Positions 57,160-64,000 of a stretch of DNA of 64,000 nt are shown in pieces. Under the pieces are notes generated by a model that did no database searches, had not been told where the DNA came from, and worked only from the letters and a program-made list of their open reading frames with translations. The stretch is from Hysterangium stoloniferum (taxonomy: Eukaryota > Basidiomycota > Agaricomycetes > Hysterangiales > Hysterangiaceae). Every line of letters begins with the position of its first letter. The first letter of the stretch is position 1. The DNA is taken from NCBI GenBank assembly GCA_015178975.1, contig WHVD01000002.1, positions 1-64,000 of the forward strand, read 5' to 3'. The position numbers were made by a program, and so were the translations under genes.

Positions 57160-58046
57160 AAGGCGACGCGTGTGACAGAGGGTAAATACTTCAAAGAAAG
57201 AAACACGAATTGGGATCATATTTTTGAGTCGAAACAACGTCGCATACATACTACACGTTGAAAAAACACTTAAGGTACCCCATAACTCATCTAGGGTGGT
57301 GTACACGGACGTCAGCATCGTCTTCCGTTCAGACACTGAGATGGGCCCGATGCTCATGAAGAGTTCTCACAGTGTGTTATTCGACCCTATGGGAGGTATC
57401 ATAGATGTCTATATAGCAGCACACGTCTCAATATGCCTCCAGGTCGAGGCTTGTTCATCGGTGAGGAGACTGAGTAGTGGCGGACGTGACGCAGAGTTGG
57501 ATTGATGGGGAATGTAGCGTAGCAGGTGTTTTTTATTCTTCAAGAAGCTGATGGAGGCGTGAAGGATGATGTTGTGGGCTGTGGTTGGAGCATGCATGCC
57601 GTGCGAACCCCCGACAGACGCGGCAAATGCGGAACAAGAACAGGCAATGGGGGCATCAGCGGGGATGAAGCCAGAAGAGAGGTCCCTGGAACCCAACAGC
57701 GAGATATGATAGAGCCACAGCATTAGCCACGTACGCCAAAGGAGAATGGAGTGAAGAGGATACCCGGGTGTCAGGAAACAAACGGGTGGTGGACGAACAA
57801 GTATGAAGGCCAATGACAGATGAGGGTATGGGGCGCGAAGCCTAGTGTGTCAAGAGCAACCAAGGTCAGATAGATGGAGCCAGAGCTTCACAATCCTGAT
57901 AACATTTCAACAATCGCAAGGAGAGGAATGGCAGACGATCAGCAATTCTGAGACAAAAACAAATCATGTAAGAAATGCAAACATCAGATGGTTAAATGCG
58001 ATAATCGACATACCTCAGAGTGTTCCTGTGCGTGTGTACCAGTCAT
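57160..58046 (-). CDS. Divergent ORF Y-C, structure unresolved
   Basis: Starts MTGTHAQEHSE at 58046 (minus) with donor GAG|GTATGT, then further left an open frame 57813-57409 (LHSILLWRTWLMLWLYHISLLG, IPADAPIA, HAPTTAHNIILHASISFL) ending at a stop. Conservation of the first exon with silent changes supports coding there, but the downstream exons could not be joined confidently. Product unknown. Confidence 0.3.
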
Positions 58047-58217
58047 ATAAATGATGCAGTGCAGTGCTGTGAAGATGTGACAAGGTCACAGCTACACGTG
58101 TTATCTCTCTACAACCCCGCAGCATCCTTGAAGCCATTCGACGGAAAAACTTGAAATTTGGGTAGCTTCATCTCCTTTCAGATAAAGGGAGTAGTATCTT
58201 GAACACTTGGTCTTCAG
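58047..58217. promoter_or_regulatory. Candidate bidirectional promoter of NLR-C and Y-C
   Basis: 171 bp with GTGACAAGGTCAC (58077-58089) and the E-box CACGTG (58095-58100), both also present upstream of NLR-A. A purine-rich GATAAAGGGAG is near the NLR start. Missing entirely from NLR-B. Confidence 0.45.
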
Positions 58218-61200
58218 ATGGAACCAGAAATTGTGAACAATACTCGTGATCGCCCAGACTCTGGACTAGGCATCAAAGTGCTTGTCGAGGGCATATCCCC
58301 GAATATCGAGTGTGTCCTATGAACAAGTTTCCTCCCCCTCTCTCCTAATGACACTTCTAACAGCATTGTCGCCATCCACGGCCTAGATGGACACCGCGAA
58401 CAGTCCTGGACTGCCGAAAACGGAATACTCTGGCTTAAAGACCTATTGCCCCAGCGATTGCCTCACGCCAGAATTGCTACATACGGCTATGACGCATCCA
58501 CCGGTAGTGAATCAAACAAGATAGACGAGACATTGTATGGTCATGCACAGAATTTTATTTCGCGACTCGCTCTGCTTAGGACCAAAACAACTACTATAGT
58601 GAGTTTCTTTTGTTGATGGAGAATGCTTATTGAATTATAGCTAGACACGTCCGATCATCTTTCTTGCCCACAGCTTAGGCGGCATTATTCTTAAATTTGT
58701 ACGTATTTAATTTTGAAACACTTCGTGCTGAGTTCAAACTGGGATGTTTCCCCGTAGGCCTTGATTCATGCCAATCAATGTAACAATTCTCACCTCTCTT
58801 ATCACAAACGAATAATACGCTCTACAATTGGGATACTGTTCTTTGGGACGCCGCACCAAGGGACAGCCGTTGTGCTCTCTGCCTCCCAGATGCTGCGTGT
58901 ACTTCTACCAGTTAAAGAGAATACTGTTCACGCATTGTTACGCGACTTGGCAAGCAACTCAAACATGTTGGAGATACAGTTATCTCTGTACAACGGGATC
59001 AGTGCTTCTTTCACTACAAAGTTTCTGTACGAGGTATATCAAACTGTGCTTCATGACGGCACATCTAGCTTCGTAAGTGCCTTGAACAGCACTATTTGGT
59101 TCTTATCAGCTCACACGGGGTCAGATTGTGTCAAAGTCCTCTGCTGTTGTTCCAGGTGCACGGAATGCTGAAGCTATTGGCCTGAACAAGAATCACATGG
59201 ATATGGTAAAGTTTTCCTCGGTTGAAGAGGATGATTTTGATGTAGTGGTCTCATTGTTGCAAACTATGGGAATTCATCCTTCCCAATCAGAGCCTGAAAA
59301 TGGAAGAAATCTTAGTCGGTCTGAAGGTATAGTTACTCTTCCGGTTGTAAGACTATATATTCTTATTTAGTCTATCAGATATCCACGAAGGTGCATCTTA
59401 CAGGCGCAAGCTCTTCTCCAGTCCGACGTTCACTGGTCAAGATATGTACCTGGAGAGGCTGAGAACATTCTTTTTTCATGAGAATACTGGAAGTGGCCGA
59501 AAGCACTTCCTGTTGTATGGCATGGGTGGTATTGGAAAGACGCAAATTTCCTTGAAGTTTGCTGAGGAGTGTGCAGATCGTAAGCTGTGGGTAACTTCAT
59601 TATTATCTCGGAACACATGTTAATTCTCACAACACTGATAATGATCTAGCTACTGGAGAATATTATGGCTTGATGCTACAACAGCAGAAAGCCTTCGAAC
59701 AAGTTTTGCAGAAATTTCTAAATATGATTCTGTAATGAATTCTCACAGGATTGAGGAGTCAGGTGAAGCCATTATAGCATGGCTGGCAGGACTAGGCAGA
59801 AAGTGCTTGCTCGTTTTTGATAATGCTGATGGCATGACTACTTTGGTTTCAAAATACCTTCCTCCTGCACATTCATTGGATGTGTTGATCACAAGTAGAA
59901 ATCCTGATCTACAGCGGTCTGGGGGTAGCACTCTCAAGCTTGAAGTGATGTCTAAAGAAGATGCCTTTTCACTGCTTAAGAAATCCTCAATGAGGGAGGG
60001 CAAAACTGATGTGTTAGAGGATGGGCAACTCCAAGCCATTGCAGAAGCACTTGACTTCTTACCTTTGGCCCTAGATGTTGCTGGTGCAGCTATACATACA
60101 AAATTGTGTACAGTGGAAGAGTATATGTCAACATATCTCAAGAACCAGCAGATAATTCTACATGGAGATCATCCTTTATATAAGGGTGCCTCATTGTATG
60201 ACCAGACAATTTGTGAAACACTGAATATCTCATATGATTTGATAGAGAAGAAAAGTGTTCAGGGAGATGTAGCTAAGGATGCATTATTTCTCCTCAAAAT
60301 GCTGGGCTTTTTTCATCATCAAAATATTATGGAGGAGATATTCAAGAGGGCTGCTGAGGCACCAGAATGGTACATCCAAGATCCCCAGTTAAGAAATACA
60401 AAGCAGGATCTTCCATTTCAGTTCCTGAAATGTGATAAAAGTAATAAATGGATCCCCACAACAGTCAGAGCAGCAATGCAACTGCTATGTGATTATTCAC
60501 TGGTATCACCTATTCCATCTAGACTTTCATGGTCCATTCATCCTGTAGTACAGATATGGGCAAGAGACAAAGTAGTGAATGAGAACCAGGCAATATATTT
60601 TGGTGCAGTGCGAGCTATAATTGTAAATTCAATCAATGTCAGCAAAGATTTGGCAGTGCATTCCCAGCACTTTTATAAAGTGGTATTGCCCCATATGATG
60701 GCATATTATAGTTATAAAGCAGAGTTTGAATTATCCTACTATGATGATGAGCACTGTGCTCATTTAACAGGGTTCATTAAGAATTGTTACTGGGAACATG
60801 CTAGAAGATGTTGCCAACAAGTGTTGGCCATGAGAAAATGGATCCTGGGTCCAGAGCATTGTCATTCAATGCAGATGATGGGAGACATGGTATACATTTG
60901 GAGAGAACAGGGAAAATATCAGAAGGCACAGGAGTTGGCACTGTATGTCTTGGAGGCATGCAAGATGATGTATGACCCAGAACATCCAGATACATTGGAA
61001 GCCAAGGCAAATTTGGCATGTACATTGCGGAATGTTGGAAAGTACACTGAAGCTCAAGAGCTGCAAGTGCAGGTCCTAGAGGCACACAAGCAATCCCTTG
61101 GCCCAGAACATCCAGATACATTGAAAGACATGACAAGTTTAGCATGCACATTGTGGATTCTGGGAAAATACACAGAAGCTCAAGAGCTGGAAATGCAGGT

Positions 61201-64000
61201 CCTGGAGGCATGCAAGCAATTCCTTGGCCCACAACATCCAGATACACTGGAAGCCATGGCAAATTTGGCATGTATATTGCAGAATGTTGGAAAATACACT
61301 GAAGCTCAAGAGCTGCAAGTGCAGGTCCTGGAGGCACACAAGCAATTCCTTGGCCCAGAACATCCAGATACATTGAAAACCATGGCAAATTTGGCATGTA
61401 TATTGCAGAATGTTGGAAAATACACTGAAGGTCAAGAGCTGCAAGTGCAGGTCCTGGAGGCACACAAGCAATTCCTTGGCCCAGAACATCCAGATACATT
61501 GAAAACCATGGCAAATTTGGCATGTATATTGTGGAATGTTGGAAAATACACTGAAGCTCAAGAGCTGCAAGTGCAGGTCCTGGAGGCACACAAGGAATTC
61601 CTTGGCCCAGAACATCCCCATGCATTGGAAGCCATGGCAAGTTTGGCATGCACATTGTGGAGTGTGGGAAAATACACTGAAGCTCAAGAGCTGCAAGTGC
61701 AGGTCCTGGAGGCACACAAGCAATCCCTTGGCCCAGAACATCCCCATACATTGAAAGCCATGGCAAGTTTGGCATGCACATTGCAGAGTGTTGGAAAATA
61801 CACTGAAGCTCAAGAGCTGGAAATGCAGGTCCTGGAGGCACACAAGCAATCCCTTGGCCCAGAACATCCCCATACATTGAAAGCCATGGCAAGTTTAGCA
61901 TGCACATTGTGGATTCTGGGAAAATACACAGAAGCTCAAGAGCTAGAAGTGCAGGTTCTGGAGGCACACAAGCAATTCCTTGGCCTAGAACATCCAGATA
62001 CATTGGAAGCCATGGCAAATTTGGCATGTACATTGCGGAATGTTGGAAAATACACTGAAGCTCAAGAGCTGGAAGTGCAGGTCCTGGAGGCACACAAGCA
62101 ATCCCTTGGCCCAGAACATCCCCATACATTGAAAGCCATGGCAAGTTTAGCATGCACATTGTGGATTCTGGGAAAATACACAGAAGCTCAAGAGCTAGAA
62201 GTGCAGGTCCTGGAGGCACACAAGCAATCCCTTGGCCCAGACCATCCAGATACATTGAATGCCATGGCAAATTTGGGATGCACATTGTGGAGTGTTGGAA
62301 AATACACAGAAGCTCAAGAGGTGGAAGTGCAGGTCCTGGAGGTACACAAGCAATTCCTTGGCCCAGAACATCCCCATACATTGGAAGCCATGGCAAGTTT
62401 GGCATGCACATTGCAGAGTGTTGGAAAATACACTGAAGCTCAAGAGCTGAAAATGCAGGTCCTGGAGGCACACAAGCAATCCCTTGGCCCAGACCATCCA
62501 GATTCATTGAAAGCCATGGCAAGTTTAGCACGCACATTGTGGATTCTGGGAAAATACACAGAAGCTCAAGAGCTAGAAGTGCAGGTTCTGGAGGCACACA
62601 AGCAATTCCTTGGCCTAGAACATCCAGATACATTGGAAGCCATGGCAAATTTGGCATGTACATTGCGGAATGTTGGAAAATACACTGAAGCTCAAGAGCT
62701 GGAAGTGCAGGTCCTGGAGGCACGCAAGCAATTCCTTGGCCCAGAACATCCAGATACATTGAATGCCATGGCAAATCTGGGACGCACATTGCAAAATGTT
62801 GGAAAATACACAGAAGCTCAAGAGCTGGAAGTGCAGGTCCTGGAGGCACACAAGGAATTCCTTGGCTCACAACATCCAGATACATTGAATGCCAGGGCAA
62901 ATTTGGGACGCACATTGCGAAATGTTGGAAAATACACAAAAGCTCAAGAGCTGGAAGTGCAGGTCCTGGAGGCACGCAAGCAATTCCTTGGCCCAGAACA
63001 TCCACATACATTGAATGCCATGGCAAATTTGGGATGCACATTGCGAAATGTTGGAAAATACACAGAAGCTCAAGAGCTGGAAGTGCAGGTCCTGGAGGCA
63101 CGCAAGCAATTCCTTGGCCTTGAACATCCAGATACATTGGAAGCCATGGCAAATTTGGCATGTACATTGCAGAATGTTGGAAAATACACTGAAGCTCAAG
63201 AGCTGGAAGTGCAGGTCCTGGAGGCACGCAAGCAATTCCTTGGCCCAGAACATCCAGATACACTGAATGCCATGGCAAATTTGGGATGCACATTGCGGAA
63301 TATTGGAAAATACACTGAGGCTCAAGAGCTGCAAGTGCAGGTCCTGGAGGCATGCAAGCAATTCCTTGGCCCAGAACATCCAGATACATTGAATGCCATG
63401 GAAAATCTGGGACGCACATTGCAAAATGTTGGAAAATACACAGAAGCTCAAGAGCTGGAAGTGCAGGTCCTGGAGACACGCAAGGAATTCCTTGGCTCAC
63501 AACATCCAGATACATTGAATGCCAAGGGAAATTTGGCATCTACATTGCAGACTGTTGGAAAATATTTTGAAGCTCAAGAGCTGCAAGTGCAGGTCCTGGA
63601 GGCACACAAGCAATCTCTTGGCCCAGAACATCCCCATACATTGAAAGACATGGCACGTTTAGCATGCACATTGCGAATTGTTGGAAAATACACAGAAGCT
63701 CAAGAGCTGGAAGTGCAGGTCCTGGAGGCATGCAAGGAATTCCTTGGCTCACAACATCCAGATTCATTGAATGCCATGGCAAATTTGGGACACACATTGC
63801 AAAATGTTGGAAAATACACAGAAGCTCAAGAGCTGGAAGTGCAGGTCCTGGAGGCACGCAAGGAATTCCTTGGCTCACAACATCCAGATACATTGAATGC
63901 CATGGCAAATTTGGGACGCACATTGCGAAATGTTGGAAAATACACAAAAGCTCAAGAGCTGGAAGTGCAGGTCCTGGAGGCACACAAGCAATTCCTTGGC
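58218..64000 (+). CDS. NLR-C: alpha/beta-hydrolase - NB-ARC - TPR receptor, runs off the window
   Basis: The most intact paralogue. Exons: 58218-58309, 58364-58598, 58645-58698, 58758-59072, ~59125-59326, 59379-59586, 59650 to beyond 64000, with exon lengths equal to NLR-A. Start MEPEIVNN; hydrolase motifs IVAIHGLDGH, AHSLGG and FFGTPHQG; P-loop GMGGIGKT; Walker B LLVFDNADG; VLITSRNPD; FLPLALDVAGAA. From ~60880 to the window end the frame is open through about 24-25 TPR units of 42 aa (GKYTEAQELEVQVLEAHK, LGPEHPDTLEAMANLACTL). No in-frame stop was found where I read it. Consensus introns of 46-63 bp. Like other fungal STAND NTPases it is expected to be cytoplasmic, switching on NTP binding after ligand contact with the repeats; ligand unknown. 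Confidence 0.87.
60880..64000 (+). repeat. Tandem TPR array of NLR-C, at least 24 units of 126 bp
   Basis: Near-identical units with recurring variants: KQSLGPEHPHTLKAM, KQFLGPEHPDTLEAM and KEFLGSQHPDTLNAM. A block with the variants WILGKYTEAQ and QSVGKYTEAQ (about 61600-62560) is partly repeated, indicating multi-unit duplications. The array continues past the window. The complementary strand is open for 912 codons as a composition effect. Confidence 0.92.

Noticed and set aside
59041-59130. Frame break in NLR-C after the hydrolase domain
   Set aside because: It is explained by an intron (TTC|GTAAGT...GTCAG|ATT) at the same place as in copies A and B; the exons then keep frame.
60801-63539. 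Minus-strand ORF of 912 codons opposite the NLR-C TPR array (and 427/326 codons opposite NLR-B)
   Set aside because: It is the antisense of an in-frame 126-bp repeat; absence of stops in one unit is copied to all. The encoded Pro/Cys/Gln-rich peptide has no family features, and the plus strand carries clear NLR exons.

Overview
This window looks like a transposon-rich, gene-poor stretch of a fungal genome, most likely an agaricomycete (Basidiomycota). The clues are short (about 45-65 bp) introns with GTRNGT donors, fungal NLR (STAND NTPase) genes with a lipase-like N-terminus, a membrane-protein family that resembles the mushroom-specific DUF6533 family, and typical basidiomycete Ty3/gypsy gag proteins, Helitrons and a DIRS-like tyrosine-recombinase retroelement. 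The species cannot be named from the sequence.

Layout. 1-2780: 5' part of a Ty3/gypsy element on the minus strand (protease, gag, 5' LTR). 2781-5560: AT-rich, with one MITE-like repeat. 5560-10794: NLR-A (minus). 10795-13000: bidirectional promoter and conserved upstream blocks. 13905-15697: DUF6533-like gene (minus). 16100-22314: upstream blocks and NLR-B (plus), an inverted copy of the NLR-A arm. 22560-25300: decayed gypsy pol, a 664-bp non-autonomous element, a broken replication-protein-like ORF and a solo-LTR candidate. 25422-32534: Helitron 1 with an intact 1828-aa RepHel protein. 32535-34655: a second Helitron-like 5' end followed by two abutting tandem arrays. 34656-38412: LTR plus gag of another gypsy family, gag broken by five stop codons. 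38623-39985: a host-like two-exon gene of unknown function. 40372-44893: decayed Helitron 2. 44893-47690: gypsy pol fragment interrupted by a solo LTR, itself interrupted by the same 0.65-kb non-autonomous element. 48815-64000: a second copy of the 13.6-22.3 kb segment (DUF6533-like, upstream blocks, NLR-C), split by a 4.7-kb DIRS-like element at 51335-56024.

The biological core is a family of three paralogous NLRs: alpha/beta-hydrolase (SesB/lipase-like) domain, NB-ARC ATPase, and an array of nearly identical 42-residue TPRs of the kinesin-light-chain type. In fungi such proteins are candidate non-self or symbiont receptors. The copies differ mainly in TPR number (16 before a premature stop in A, 11 in B, at least 24 and still open at the window end in C) and in distinct lesions: A has an altered Walker B residue and a nonsense codon inside the array, B has lost its promoter and start codon, and C looks intact. 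This fits a birth-and-death receptor cluster diversified by repeat recombination and surrounded by mobile elements. Many broken elements carry nonsense codons explainable by single C-to-T changes (CAA, CAG or CGA to stop), which suggests methyl-cytosine deamination or a RIP-like process.
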